Below are positions 25,813 through 35,405 of a stretch of DNA of 64,000 bases, piece by piece (position 1 is the first letter of the stretch; each line of letters opens with the position of its first letter). Made by a program: the position numbers and the translations under genes. The notes under the pieces are model-generated. The model was not told the DNA's origin. It made no database searches and saw nothing but the letters and a program-made list of their open reading frames with translations. This DNA comes from Gardnerella swidsinskii (lineage in GTDB: Bacteria; Actinomycetota; Actinomycetes; Actinomycetales; Bifidobacteriaceae), in contig NZ_QJVB01000002.1 of NCBI RefSeq assembly GCF_003397705.1, positions 124,001 through 188,000 on the forward strand, given 5' to 3'.

Positions 25813-26706
25813 ATGGATTCTAACCAATTGCCAGATAACAACTACTCGCCTGCTCCGATGCCAAATAACGAGTATCCAAATAATGGTTACCAAAATAATA
25901 CATACCCAAATAATGTAAATCCAAATAACGGATACCCAAACAATGGTTATGAAAACAATGAGTATCAAAACAACGTATACCCAAATAACGGATACCAGAA
26001 CAACAATTACCCTAATAATGTAAATCTAAATAATGGTTACCCAAACAATGGTTATGAAAACAATGAGTATCAAAACAACGTATACCCAAATAACGGATAC
26101 CAGAACAACAATTACCCTAATAATGTAAATCTAAATAATGGTTACCAACCAAACGTATATCAGAATAATCAACAACCAGTCAACAACTATCCTGCAAACG
26201 CTTATCCAAATGCAACAAATACAAGTGCTCATAAGTCAAAATACACTTGGCTTATTGTTGTCATAGTAGTAGCAATAGTTGCAGTAGGTGGCTACGTAAT
26301 TTCAAAACCACATTACAATTCAACTAATCTTAAGCCACATTACAATTGCTCTGCACCTAAAAGCGCAAATATTGAAGAATACGTACATTGCCATTCAGAA
26401 GAAGCTAAAAAACTCACTAATGGATTTAATGATGCCACTAGCAGCTCACCATTCAACATAACGTTTGCCACTAAAGGTGATCAGCTCAATATAAATGCAA
26501 AGTTCAAAAAGCACCTATCTGATTTAGAAATTACAGCGTTAAAGACTGGAATGCAAACATACGGCGATAGCCTCTCGAACTTGATGCCACAATCAGCATC
26601 GGATGAAATGAAAGAAAAAATTATTGCACCAGTGCGCATACATTTCTCCTTCTCAAACGATGATGGAACTTTTATTGCAGATAAAGAATTCAGTTTTAAT
26701 AATTAA
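25813..26706 (+). CDS. Asn/Tyr/Pro-rich single-pass membrane protein with internal repeats
   Basis: The 297-residue protein is not recognised. Residues 1-135 consist of short degenerate PNNGYQNN-type units, including a 35-residue block present twice in tandem. A TM segment (about residues 148-165, WLIVVIVVAIVAVGGYVI) follows KSKYT, and then comes a 130-residue C-terminal domain, probably extracellular. There is no N-terminal signal peptide, so the low-complexity part should be cytoplasmic. Actinobacterial proteins with a Pro/Tyr/Asn-rich N-terminus, one TM and a small outer domain are common and mostly uncharacterised. AAGGAG lies 7 nt before the ATG. Confidence 0.75.
   Translation: MDSNQLPDNNYSPAPMPNNEYPNNGYQNNTYPNNVNPNNGYPNNGYENNEYQNNVYPNNGYQNNNYPNNVNLNNGYPNNGYENNEYQNNVYPNNGYQNNNYPNNVNLNNGYQPNVYQNNQQPVNNYPANAYPNATNTSAHKSKYTWLIVVIVVAIVAVGGYVISKPHYNSTNLKPHYNCSAPKSANIEEYVHCHSEEAKKLTNGFNDATSSSPFNITFATKGDQLNINAKFKKHLSDLEITALKTGMQTYGDSLSNLMPQSASDEMKEKIIAPVRIHFSFSNDDGTFIADKEFSFNN
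25930..26139 (+). repeat. 105-bp tandem duplication in the Asn-rich gene
   Basis: Two consecutive 105-bp (35-codon) copies, about 25930-26034 and 26035-26139, are nearly identical; for example GGTTATGAAAACAATGAG recurs 105 bp apart at 25945 and 26050. The unit keeps the reading frame, so copy number could vary among strains. Confidence 0.85.
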
Positions 26707-26740
26707 TTAAAAAATAACTAAAAAAATATTTACTAATAAC

Positions 26741-26781
26741 AAATGCGCCTTTGCTAATACTGAACTAGCATAGGCGCATTT
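26741..26781. terminator. Bidirectional terminator between the Asn-rich gene and the ClC gene
   Basis: The arms AAATGCGCC and GGCGCATTT, extended by TTTGCTA/TAGCATA, lie between converging genes. TATTTT follows on the plus strand. Confidence 0.75.
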
Positions 26782-26824
26782 ATTTTGCATATATTGTATT
26801 TTCCATACTAAAAAAATTTAAACA

Positions 26825-28222
26825 TTATTTGCGGCTAAAAATTTTTGGTATCATCATTATGCTTCTAGATACAGCACAAGAAACAACCATTGGAATAATC
26901 ATAATCATAGGCACATTCACTAATTGTGCTACCAAAAAAAGCGCAAACCACAATGACTTTCGACTTGCAGTTAGCAGACTTGCAGCACCAAAAATAGCAG
27001 CTATTACCAATATTTTGGGCTGACTTGATAACATGCCACCAACAACTGGAATGTTCATACTTATAAAACCTATAATCAGCCCTACGCAAGCTCCAGACGA
27101 CATACTCGGCTGAAGCACACCACCACTTGCGCCAGCTCGAAGAGTGCAACTTGTTAAAATTATTTTTGCAACAACCAGTAGAAGCAAAGTTACCAAAGAG
27201 TTTTTGTCAATTGCAATACTTGTTTTTGCAATGTTATATGCGTATTGCGCTAAAGCTCGACCATTGCCCATAATGGCTGGATTCCATGATGCAACTAATC
27301 CTGTTACTAAGCCCATTAATGGCAAAAAATATAAAATTTGGTAATTGCGAGCACACTTAGAGCGAGCCCAACGAATCATCTTATGGAAAAGAGTGCCAAC
27401 AATACCACAAGGAATGCCAACTATAATTGCAAGCAGCAACACAGTCGTGTTGACAATATGGATGTCATCAAGACTTGACAAACAATAGTAAGGCTCATAC
27501 CCAAGCACAAAAATAGTAGTCAATGATGCAATTTCACTTATACATAATGCAATAGCAAAAATACTAAATTTTTGTATAAGCCAATACCATTTCAAACGCT
27601 TTAAAGAAGATTTCGAGTCATGAGAAAAACGTGGAATTGCAACCAAACCTAGCGCCATAATCGCACCCGCTATTGGAGCGCGATAAACTCCAGCTAAACC
27701 AGCACCAGCAGCACTTGCAACCAAAACGCGAGCTTGAAATTCACTGACTCGGATAAAGCAGAGTAACTTCTGAGTAAGCATTGCAGCCAATTCTCGAGGC
27801 GCAACTTCCCTACCTAAACTTGCGCCAGAAGCAACTATAAAAATTTGTAAACATACATGGATAATCGTTATATGCCATGGCATTGATTGACCACGAACAG
27901 CATGAGCTATATCGACAATACGATTAGAAGATTTTGTCCATAACCACATCCAAATAATTGCAGCAACAGACATGACAATTAATACAACAGCAACGTAGTG
28001 CAATACTGGCAATCCAACTGGCGAAGGTTTAAGAGCAGATTCTGAAAATCCGAACATTACATTTTGCACAGCATGTAGTAACAGAGTTAATAATATTGCA
28101 CCAACCCCAGCCATAACTGCAACAAAAAAAGCAATAAGACTTAATCGTAAACATGTAAAAACATAGCTCAAACACTTACTAGGTTTTTTACTGCCTACTA
28201 TTTGCAAATTGCGTTTTTCCAT
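26825..28222 (-). CDS. ClC-family chloride channel/transporter
   Basis: The 465-residue protein has about ten to twelve TM segments. The motif GASLGREVAPRELAA corresponds to the G-K/R-E-G-P ion-path signature, with Val replacing the usual Gly, and GSGGVLQPS-like RAGASGGVLQPSMSSGA is the second selectivity motif. No C-terminal CBS pair is present. Whether it is a channel or an H+/Cl- or F- exchanger is not decided by the sequence. It is monocistronic. Confidence 0.85.
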   Translation of the reverse strand: MEKRNLQIVGSKKPSKCLSYVFTCLRLSLIAFFVAVMAGVGAILLTLLLHAVQNVMFGFSESALKPSPVGLPVLHYVAVVLIVMSVAAIIWMWLWTKSSNRIVDIAHAVRGQSMPWHITIIHVCLQIFIVASGASLGREVAPRELAAMLTQKLLCFIRVSEFQARVLVASAAGAGLAGVYRAPIAGAIMALGLVAIPRFSHDSKSSLKRLKWYWLIQKFSIFAIALCISEIASLTTIFVLGYEPYYCLSSLDDIHIVNTTVLLLAIIVGIPCGIVGTLFHKMIRWARSKCARNYQILYFLPLMGLVTGLVASWNPAIMGNGRALAQYAYNIAKTSIAIDKNSLVTLLLLVVAKIILTSCTLRAGASGGVLQPSMSSGACVGLIIGFISMNIPVVGGMLSSQPKILVIAAIFGAASLLTASRKSLWFALFLVAQLVNVPMIMIIPMVVSCAVSRSIMMIPKIFSRK

Positions 28223-28298
28223 TAGCGGCAGCCTTCCTTATGTTATTTGTTTTTCATTTTATTTGTTTTTCACTTTCTTTAAAGTATAACAACAACAC

Positions 28299-28328
28299 AA
28301 AAACCCAGAGCAAAAGCCCTGGGTTTTT
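28299..28328 (-). terminator. Terminator downstream of tig
   Basis: AAAACCCAG and CTGGGTTTT arms enclose an AGCAAAAGCC loop about 45 bp after the tig stop, with A-rich sequence giving a U-run on the reverse strand. Confidence 0.8.
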
Positions 28329-28371
28329 AGCAAATATGAGAAAGTATAAACTTTTTCTTGTTTGAAAAATA

Positions 28372-29721
28372 CTACTTAGAAAGTTCGTCAGCAACTTCTG
28401 CAGCAGCAGAAGCAGCCTTCACGCTTTCGTCTTCGTCATCATCCTCAGACAAGAATGCACTCAAGTCAAGAGCTTCTCCGCCAGAAACGAACTTTACAGC
28501 ACGCATACCAGCAAGCAAGCCCTTAGAGCGAGCAACTTCCTGCACAGCAGAACCAAGCTGACCGTTGTTAACGATTGCGTTAATGAACTGGTTTGGATCC
28601 ATACCGTACTGCTGAGCAACAGAAACCAAGAAGTTGGTGACATCAGCCTGGGAAACAGTCACATCCATCTGTTCAGCTAAAGCGTCAAGAACCATTTGGT
28701 CGCGAAGTTCCTTCTCAGCAGCCTGCTGCGCTTCGTCCTTCTGCTTCTTGGTAGCTTTTTCAGGATCAGGGGTCATGCCCTTCAAATGCTCTGAAACAGC
28801 CTTATCCAAAACACCCTTTGGTACAGGAATTTCAACTTCTTCTTGAAGCTTAACAAGGAATGCGTCACGGGCATTAGTTGCCTGACGACCTTCAGCAGCC
28901 TGCTCGCAAGCCTTGCGAATATCTGCCTTCAAATCCTTCAAAGTATCAAACTCGGAAGCTTCCTGAGCAAAATCATCATCAAGCTCTGGCAATTCCTGAG
29001 TCTTTACGGAATTAACCTTAACCTTGATTTGAGCCTTCTCGCCCTTATGCTTGCCGGACTCGAGAGTACCTTCAAAGGTGGTTTCTTCGCCGGCAGAAAG
29101 GCTATCCAAAGCCTCATCCAAACCGTCAAGCAACACACCGGAACCGATTTCGTAGCTTACGCCCTCTTGTGCATCAACTACTTCGTCATCGATACGAGCT
29201 TCCAAATCAATGTTAGTGTAATCACCCTTAGCTGCAGGACGGTCAACACCAACCAAAGTAGCAAAACGCTGACGGAGACTTTCCAAGCGCTCCTTGACAT
29301 CCTTGTCGGAAACCTTTGGCTTCTCAACTTCAATCTCAACGCCCTTGAACTTGTTCAACTTGAAATCTGGACGACGCTCAACTGTTGCTACAAACTTAAG
29401 ACTTGCATCTGCATCAGTCGACGTTGGAACTTCCTGAACGTCAAATTCTGGCTGATCCATTGGGCGAATCTTCTTTTCCTCCAAAGCCTTGGAATAAAGC
29501 TCTGGTACAGCGGAATTTACGGCTTCGCCGGCAACAGCTGCGAAACCGACGCGCTGATCTACAATCTTGCCTGGCACATGTCCCTTACGGAAACCTGGCA
29601 CGTTAATTTGCTTAGCAATCTCCTTACGAGCTTCTTCCAAGAATGGCTTGAAGTCTTCGAGATCTGCGGTAATGGTGAGCTTAACTTTAGTTGGCTCAAG
29701 ATTCCTGACGCTGATTTTCAC
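28372..29721 (-). CDS. tig: Trigger factor
   Basis: The 449-residue ribosome-associated chaperone and prolyl isomerase has the N-terminal ribosome-binding loop (PGFRKGHVPGKIVDQRVG, around residues 43-60), a central FKBP-type domain (residues about 150-240) and a helical C-terminal chaperone domain. It ends with a 35-residue Ala/Glu/Asp-rich tail. tig next to clpP is a widespread order, here with a ClC gene and the Asn-rich gene between them. Confidence 0.97.
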   Translation of the reverse strand: MKISVRNLEPTKVKLTITADLEDFKPFLEEARKEIAKQINVPGFRKGHVPGKIVDQRVGFAAVAGEAVNSAVPELYSKALEEKKIRPMDQPEFDVQEVPTSTDADASLKFVATVERRPDFKLNKFKGVEIEVEKPKVSDKDVKERLESLRQRFATLVGVDRPAAKGDYTNIDLEARIDDEVVDAQEGVSYEIGSGVLLDGLDEALDSLSAGEETTFEGTLESGKHKGEKAQIKVKVNSVKTQELPELDDDFAQEASEFDTLKDLKADIRKACEQAAEGRQATNARDAFLVKLQEEVEIPVPKGVLDKAVSEHLKGMTPDPEKATKKQKDEAQQAAEKELRDQMVLDALAEQMDVTVSQADVTNFLVSVAQQYGMDPNQFINAIVNNGQLGSAVQEVARSKGLLAGMRAVKFVSGGEALDLSAFLSEDDDEDESVKAASAAAEVADELSK

Positions 29722-29774
29722 GCTTGCGCTCCTGAAATTACGTTTTTTCTAGCTTCTGCCGTATGGCACAACCG

Positions 29775-31235
29775 TTACATGATAGCGCGAGTTACGGACT
29801 CAGCTACCAATCGGGTTTGCCATTCGCGAGCACCATGCTCACTTAAGAATGTTTTAACATCAATATCTTGCGCATCATCATGCCAGCAAAGATTACGAAT
29901 AATCTGTGGTTTGATAATAATTTCTGCAGGAGTATGAGTGTATTCAGAAATTTGATTTAACTCAGCTTTTACTCTTTGTAAACGCTCGTAACGCTTAGGG
30001 TGATGTTCTCGCCAATATTTCATAGATCTAGGAGCGCTTTGGAAATCTTGCATATCCTGCAAGTACTGCGAATCCGATAAATCATGGCAATCCTGACAAT
30101 CATTAGAACCTTGCGACTCGTCAGTATCTGTTGACTTAAGTACGTTCGTTTTACGAGATTCGCGCGAATTAAGTTGAATAGCTCCATTCGGTAATACTGG
30201 ATGCACATCATCCATAGCCGTTTCACCAGATTTAGCGCGCAAAATAGCATTCTCTATAACGTTTTTCCAAATAGATGGTTTAACTTTGCGCTGAATTGGA
30301 GCGTAACGCTCGAACATTTTGTCTTGCTCACTGCCAGTGTGCATTCGCACTCGCTCATTCAAAGAACGAATAGCACGAAACGCACGCGCATTACTAGGTT
30401 TACGCTTACCAGCTTCAATAATCGCAGCGTCAGAAAGTAGCAGAGTTGGCGCAATATCATATTCACGCGCTAAAGCATCTCGCTTTTGCCACAATGCTTT
30501 CGCAATAACTAAACCAACACGATCGTGCATAAGTACGCTAATATGCGATATTTTAAGCCATGGACGTGGATGCGGAGCTTTCTTTTGTGCACCCTTACTA
30601 AGTAAGTGTTTAAATTCTTCTTCCGCCCAAGAAAGTTTACCTTGCTTTTTAAGTTCGACGCGCATTACTTCTTCTAGCTCAATAAGTAATTCAACATCTA
30701 AAGCTGCGTAATTTCGCCAATCTCTAGGAAGTGGGCGGTAAGACCAATCTGCTGCAGAATGTTCTTTTGCAAGAGTAAGACCCAAATAATATTCAGTTAC
30801 AGAGCTTAAACCAAAGCGCTTTCTGCCAAGTAATTTAGCTGCGATTTCGGTATCAAATAATGCAAGTGGGCGCAAACCAATATTGAAAAATCCTGGCAAA
30901 TCTTGCATCGAATCGTGAATAATCCAAGGCACATCCCCTACTGCCTTGTTAAATTCGTTCCAATCAGCTCCAAGTTTTGTAAGTTCTATAGGATCTAATA
31001 ATCCAATTCCTGCACCCTTACGTTTGAACTGAATCAACCAATCTTCATGACTGTAGCGAAAACCGGAAGCTCGCTCAGCGTCTGCAGCTAAAGGACCGGA
31101 GCCTGCCGCCAACAAGCTGCAATAATCTTTATATGCTTCAAGCGTATCAATGACTTCTGGAACTCCTTCTCTAGGCTCTTTTAAAAGCTTTGGTTCCTCG
31201 TTCAAGTACGCCTCCCGATTGCATGCTTTACCCAA
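29775..31235 (-). CDS. rnd: Ribonuclease D-like 3'-5' exonuclease with HRDC domain
   Basis: The 486-residue protein has a DEDDy exonuclease domain: DAERASGFRY (D-x-E), IIHDSMQDL, and Y-x3-D in NYAALDVELL. A HRDC helical domain follows at about residues 235-315 (RALWQKRDALAREYDIAP-like pattern). The last 150 residues contain a low-complexity Asp/Ser/Gln stretch (about 365-390) and a conserved actinobacterial C-terminal segment. It probably acts in tRNA/stable RNA 3' processing. It lies upstream of tig on the same strand. Confidence 0.88.
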   Translation of the reverse strand: MGKACNREAYLNEEPKLLKEPREGVPEVIDTLEAYKDYCSLLAAGSGPLAADAERASGFRYSHEDWLIQFKRKGAGIGLLDPIELTKLGADWNEFNKAVGDVPWIIHDSMQDLPGFFNIGLRPLALFDTEIAAKLLGRKRFGLSSVTEYYLGLTLAKEHSAADWSYRPLPRDWRNYAALDVELLIELEEVMRVELKKQGKLSWAEEEFKHLLSKGAQKKAPHPRPWLKISHISVLMHDRVGLVIAKALWQKRDALAREYDIAPTLLLSDAAIIEAGKRKPSNARAFRAIRSLNERVRMHTGSEQDKMFERYAPIQRKVKPSIWKNVIENAILRAKSGETAMDDVHPVLPNGAIQLNSRESRKTNVLKSTDTDESQGSNDCQDCHDLSDSQYLQDMQDFQSAPRSMKYWREHHPKRYERLQRVKAELNQISEYTHTPAEIIIKPQIIRNLCWHDDAQDIDVKTFLSEHGAREWQTRLVAESVTRAIM

Positions 31236-31295
31236 ATTCTTACGCTTTTTGCAACTTATTCTGTACTTTTTGCAAAATATCCGTAAAAAATATTT

Positions 31296-31332
31296 AAGCC
31301 GTGTTACAGATTATGCATCTTTAACACGGCTT
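31296..31332 (-). terminator. Stem-loop between the 126-aa membrane protein and RNase D
   Basis: An 11-bp perfect stem, AAGCCGTGTTA / TAACACGGCTT, with a 15-nt loop. The reverse strand continues with AATATTTTTT, a good U-run, so it should terminate the 126-aa membrane protein gene. Confidence 0.8.
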
Positions 31333-31396
31333 CAACTTTCGCACACAACTACGACTATTCAAAAATAAAAAATCAAATAAATAATCAATTAAATAA

Positions 31397-31777
31397 TCAA
31401 TCTGTTTTATTGTTTGCTACTTCGTCATTTATGCGCTTAACAAGCCTAGTTTTAAGGAATCTAGTAAGAGTAAATGCGACTGCCGAAGCTAAAACTGTTG
31501 GAACAACGTAGCCAGCATGTAAACCTAAATCCGAAAAGTTGACTATTGGAAAAGTGACAAGTTCTGTAACAACAGCTATAACAATAGATATTATTGGCAC
31601 TTCAATAAGAAGTTTCTCATCAAACGATGCAACAATGTTTATTGGCAATAAAATTATTGGCAAAATAACGAAAATAGTAAGCGCTGTAGCAAAACCAAAC
31701 TGATCGTTACACCGCACAAAAACAGCTAACGCTAATGTAAAAGCTAATGCAATCCAACAACCTATTCTGCGCTTCAT
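31397..31777 (-). CDS. Hypothetical four-TM membrane protein
   Basis: This 126-residue protein is not recognised. It has four hydrophobic stretches (about residues 5-22, 27-50, 59-78 and 86-108) and a basic/polar C-terminus. It stands alone between pflA and RNase D, with an AAAGGAT RBS before ATG 31777 and a terminator after it. Nothing nearby suggests a function. Confidence 0.65.
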   Translation of the reverse strand: MKRRIGCWIALAFTLALAVFVRCNDQFGFATALTIFVILPIILLPINIVASFDEKLLIEVPIISIVIAVVTELVTFPIVNFSDLGLHAGYVVPTVLASAVAFTLTRFLKTRLVKRINDEVANNKTD

Positions 31778-31920
31778 TGCGTATCCTTTCTCTAAAAAAG
31801 AGTATTTGTATAATTATACAAAAATCCTTCAAAAAACAATACGATACGCAAAGATTGCCTAAATTACAGTTACATTTTTGACGCAATTTAAATGCAGTCT
31901 AAATGCAATCTAAACGCAGT

Positions 31921-32802
31921 CTAGTACACAACAAAACCGTGATCTTTGAACTGGTTTACAACTCGTTCTTTAAGTGCTCTAGAAGGCCCTTTTTGATTCT
32001 CAAGAGGATATGGAATCCTAAGCTCATGCCACTTTGGACGTCCTAGTTGATGGAATCCAAGCACGTCAATATGCTCAACAGCATCACCAAACGAATCGCA
32101 AATCTCGGCAACTTTTTCAACGTTTTCTTCACTGGAAGTCAAATCTGGAACAAGCACAAAACGCACCCAAATCTTCTTACCAGCTTTCGCCAAGCGCTGA
32201 CCAAAGTCAATAGTTGGCTGTAGCAAGCCGCCGGTTACTTTTTTATACGTTTCTTCAGTTCCTGATTTAACGTCAAGCAAGCAAAGATCAATGTCGTCAA
32301 TCATTTCATCTGTATAATTGCGATTCAAAAAGCCCGAAGTATCTAAGCAAGTATGAACGCCCATCTCTTTTGCAGCGCGAAATACTCTAGATACAAAAGC
32401 TGGCTGCATCATGGACTCGCCGCCAGAAAATGTGATTCCTCCACCTGTTGCTTTAAAAAGACTTTGATAGCGGTCAACTTTTTTAATCATTGCATCCAAA
32501 TAGACTGGCTTGCCGTCACGCATTTTCCAAGTATCAGGATTTTGGCAATACTGGCAACGAAGTGGGCAACCGCTCATAAACACCGTCATACGAGTTCCAG
32601 GACCATCAACAGAAGTATTGATATCCCACGAATGCACAAATCCAATATCGCCAGTTTTAAGAGCAACTAAGCGATCTTTACGATCCAGCCCAATTGGCGA
32701 CTCAAATCCAGAAAGTCCACCCATTAAAGTTTGGCGAGCATACTCTTTTGACTCCTTCAACATATGCTGAGTTGTGGTACGAAACGCTGTGTTTTCAGCC
32801 AT
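31921..32802 (-). CDS. pflA: Pyruvate formate-lyase activating enzyme
   Basis: The 293-residue radical SAM enzyme installs the glycyl radical on PflB. The cluster motif C79-x3-C83-x2-C86 (SGCPLRCQYC) and the GGGITFSGGE glycine motif are intact. An N-terminal extension of about 45 residues precedes the core compared with E. coli PflA. It is downstream of pflB, with a hairpin in the 110-bp gap. Confidence 0.95.
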   Translation of the reverse strand: MAENTAFRTTTQHMLKESKEYARQTLMGGLSGFESPIGLDRKDRLVALKTGDIGFVHSWDINTSVDGPGTRMTVFMSGCPLRCQYCQNPDTWKMRDGKPVYLDAMIKKVDRYQSLFKATGGGITFSGGESMMQPAFVSRVFRAAKEMGVHTCLDTSGFLNRNYTDEMIDDIDLCLLDVKSGTEETYKKVTGGLLQPTIDFGQRLAKAGKKIWVRFVLVPDLTSSEENVEKVAEICDSFGDAVEHIDVLGFHQLGRPKWHELRIPYPLENQKGPSRALKERVVNQFKDHGFVVY

Positions 32803-32861
32803 CTAACTGCCCTCCAAACTATTTATAAATAAATAATAAATAATATACGCAATTAACAAAA

Positions 32862-32891
32862 GCCGGGAGCGAAACTAGCCTCGCTCCCGGC
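32862..32891 (-). terminator. Stem-loop between pflB and pflA
   Basis: An 11-bp perfect GC-rich stem, GCCGGGAGCGA / TCGCTCCCGGC, with an 8-nt loop; the reverse strand continues TTTTGTTAATT. It sits in the pflB-pflA gap and probably terminates most pflB transcripts while letting some read into pflA. Confidence 0.8.
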
Positions 32892-32912
32892 GGTGTTTAC
32901 TAATCAACCAAA

Positions 32913-35288
32913 TCAGTCAGTAACTGAACCCTGGTGGAATGTACGAGAAATAACGTCGAGCTGCTGCTCCTTAGTGAGCTTTACAAAGTTCACTGCGTAG
33001 CCGGAAACTCGAACCGTCAAATGCGGATACTTTTCTGGGTGCTCAACAGCATCTTCAAGCTGTTCCTTACGCAACACGTTGATGTTTGCGTGGTACAAGC
33101 CGTGACCGTTGCCAGCATCCAAAATGCCAACCAAGTTGCTGATGCGCTCGTCTTCGTCACGACCCAAACCGTCAGGAGTAATGGTGTTCGTAAGCGAAAT
33201 GCCGTCAAGAGCATCATCGTAATCAATCTTTCCAACGGAGAACATCGAAGGAAGCATACCGTGCGAATCCATGCCGTTTTCTGGGTTTGCGCCTGGAGCG
33301 TACGGAGTGCCCTTCTTGTGACCGGATGGGAAGGAACCAGTGTTCTTGCCATACTCAACGTTAGAAGTAATAGTCAAGATGGACTGAGTTGGAACAGCAT
33401 TACGGTACACAGGCAAACGCTTTACCTGACCCATAACAGTGCTTACAACCCACTTTGCTAAGTCGTCTGCACGATCGTCGTCGTTACCGTAAACTGGGAA
33501 CTCGCCAACAGTCTTGTAGCCAACGATTAAGTCGTCGTCGCCGCCCTCGATGTACTCGTACTCGTGACCTTCAGTGGTCTTAGCATCCTTGTTGTAGATT
33601 GGGTAAACCTTTGCATACTTCAAAGCAGCCAAGGAATCTGCAGCAATAGACAAGCCGGACATGCCGCAACCAAGCGTACGGTAGACTTCCCTATCATGCA
33701 AAGCCATTTCGATGGACTCGTAAGCGTACTTATCGTGCATGTAGTGGATGATATTCAAAGCCTCAATATAAGTCTCGGAAAGCCATTCCAAAGCCTTCTC
33801 GTAGTTAGCCTTAACCTTCTCGTAGTCGAGAGTGCCGTCAGCTTCTGGCTTGATTGGGTCAATAACACCCTTATCGATAACTTGCATGCCGGTCATTTCA
33901 TCGCGGCCGCCGTTAATAGCGTAAAGCAAAGCTTTTGCAGAGTTCACGCGAGCTGCGAAGAACTGCATTTGCTTACCGACGCGCATTGGAGAAACGCAGC
34001 AAGCAATAGCAGCGTCGTCACCCCAGTGCTCACGAATGTCTTTATCGGACTCGTACTGGATTGCAGAAGTGTCGATAGAAATTCGTGCGCAGAAACGCTT
34101 ATAAGCTTCTGGAAGCTTTGGATCCCAGAAAATAGTGATATTTGGCTCAGGACCAGGTCCCAAATGCTCAAGAGTCAAAGTGTTGAGCAAACGGAACGAA
34201 GTCTTGGTTACGAAAGTGCGGCCATCCTCGCTGAAGCCTGCATCGGACCAAGTTGCCCAGTAAGGATCACCAGAGAAGATTGCGTCGTAATCCTTAGTAC
34301 GCAAGAAGCGCACAATACGAAGCTTCATAACAAGAGCGTCAATAATTTCCTGAGCGTCGGTTTCGTTAATTAAACCTGCCTTCAAATCGCGCTCAAAGTA
34401 GCAATCGAAGAATGCGGAAACGCGACCGAAGCTCATTGCAGCGCCATCCTGGCTCTTAACAGAAGCAAGATAGCCCATGTAAGTCCACTGAACAGCTTCC
34501 TTAGCGGTCTTAGCTGGACGAGTCAAATCCAAACCGTACTCGTTACCCAAGTTAATAAGCTGCTTCAAAGCCTTAATCTGCTCGTCATGCTCTTCGCGGA
34601 AGCGAATCCAATGCTCAATTTCGGTCTCGGTAAAATCGTTACGGTATGGAATCGAATCCTTGTCGCGCTTCTTAAACTCAATAAGCATGTTCACGCCGTA
34701 AAGAGCAACACGACGATAATCGCCAATAATACGACCGCGGCCGTAAGCATCTGGCAAACCGGTCAAAATCTTGTTGTGGCGAGCAATCTTAATATTCTTG
34801 GTGTAAACGCCAAACACGCCATCGTTATGAGTCTTACGGTAGACGGTGAAAATCTTCTTGATTTGAGGATCTACTTCCTTGCCAGCTTCTTTAATAGCTT
34901 GCTCAACCATGCGCCAACCGCCGTTTGGCATCATAGCGCGCTTGCAAGGCTCATCAGTTTGCAAACCGACGATTACGTTATCTACTTCTGGGCTTTCAAT
35001 GTAGCCTGCTGGCATTGCGTCAATACCTGCTGGGATATGAGTTTCAACATCATAAACACGACGCTCACGTTCAACAGCTAAGTAGTTGTCGTCGAGATAC
35101 TTCCACATGTGCTTCGTTTTTTCAGTGGCATTTGCCAAGAAACTTTCGTCACCTTCATATGGCGTATAGTTCTTTATTATAAAGTCGCGTACGTCAATGT
35201 CTTTCTTCCAATTGCCGTCAGTAAAACCATTCCACGCTTCGGTACGAAGATCCTCTTCACTGAGAACTGGCGCATCAACTGATGTCAT
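32913..35288 (-). CDS. pflB: Formate C-acetyltransferase (pyruvate formate-lyase)
   Basis: The enzyme converts pyruvate and CoA to acetyl-CoA and formate in anaerobic fermentation. I start it at ATG 35288 (791 aa, [14 protein letters not shown]), with AAAAGGAG 7 nt upstream, rather than at 35324, which would add 12 non-conserved residues. The active-site cysteines are C430-C431 in IACCVSPM, and the radical glycine is G763 in RVSGYAV near the C-terminus. It precedes pflA on the same strand. In bifidobacteria this branch yields extra ATP through acetate. Confidence 0.97.
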   Translation of the reverse strand: MTSVDAPVLSEEDLRTEAWNGFTDGNWKKDIDVRDFIIKNYTPYEGDESFLANATEKTKHMWKYLDDNYLAVERERRVYDVETHIPAGIDAMPAGYIESPEVDNVIVGLQTDEPCKRAMMPNGGWRMVEQAIKEAGKEVDPQIKKIFTVYRKTHNDGVFGVYTKNIKIARHNKILTGLPDAYGRGRIIGDYRRVALYGVNMLIEFKKRDKDSIPYRNDFTETEIEHWIRFREEHDEQIKALKQLINLGNEYGLDLTRPAKTAKEAVQWTYMGYLASVKSQDGAAMSFGRVSAFFDCYFERDLKAGLINETDAQEIIDALVMKLRIVRFLRTKDYDAIFSGDPYWATWSDAGFSEDGRTFVTKTSFRLLNTLTLEHLGPGPEPNITIFWDPKLPEAYKRFCARISIDTSAIQYESDKDIREHWGDDAAIACCVSPMRVGKQMQFFAARVNSAKALLYAINGGRDEMTGMQVIDKGVIDPIKPEADGTLDYEKVKANYEKALEWLSETYIEALNIIHYMHDKYAYESIEMALHDREVYRTLGCGMSGLSIAADSLAALKYAKVYPIYNKDAKTTEGHEYEYIEGGDDDLIVGYKTVGEFPVYGNDDDRADDLAKWVVSTVMGQVKRLPVYRNAVPTQSILTITSNVEYGKNTGSFPSGHKKGTPYAPGANPENGMDSHGMLPSMFSVGKIDYDDALDGISLTNTITPDGLGRDEDERISNLVGILDAGNGHGLYHANINVLRKEQLEDAVEHPEKYPHLTVRVSGYAVNFVKLTKEQQLDVISRTFHQGSVTD

Positions 35289-35405
35289 GTTTAGACTCCT
35301 TTTGTACCCGCAACGCATCTTCACGCTGCCTTAATAACAATGTTAGAGCATAAGTAAACGCATACACGAGTAGTTTTGCAAAAAATCTAGTGAAATATAT
35401 CACAT

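Noticed and set aside
28843-29937. 364-codon plus-strand frame opposite tig and the RNase D gene
   Set aside because: Antisense to two clearly conserved genes and without recognisable protein features.
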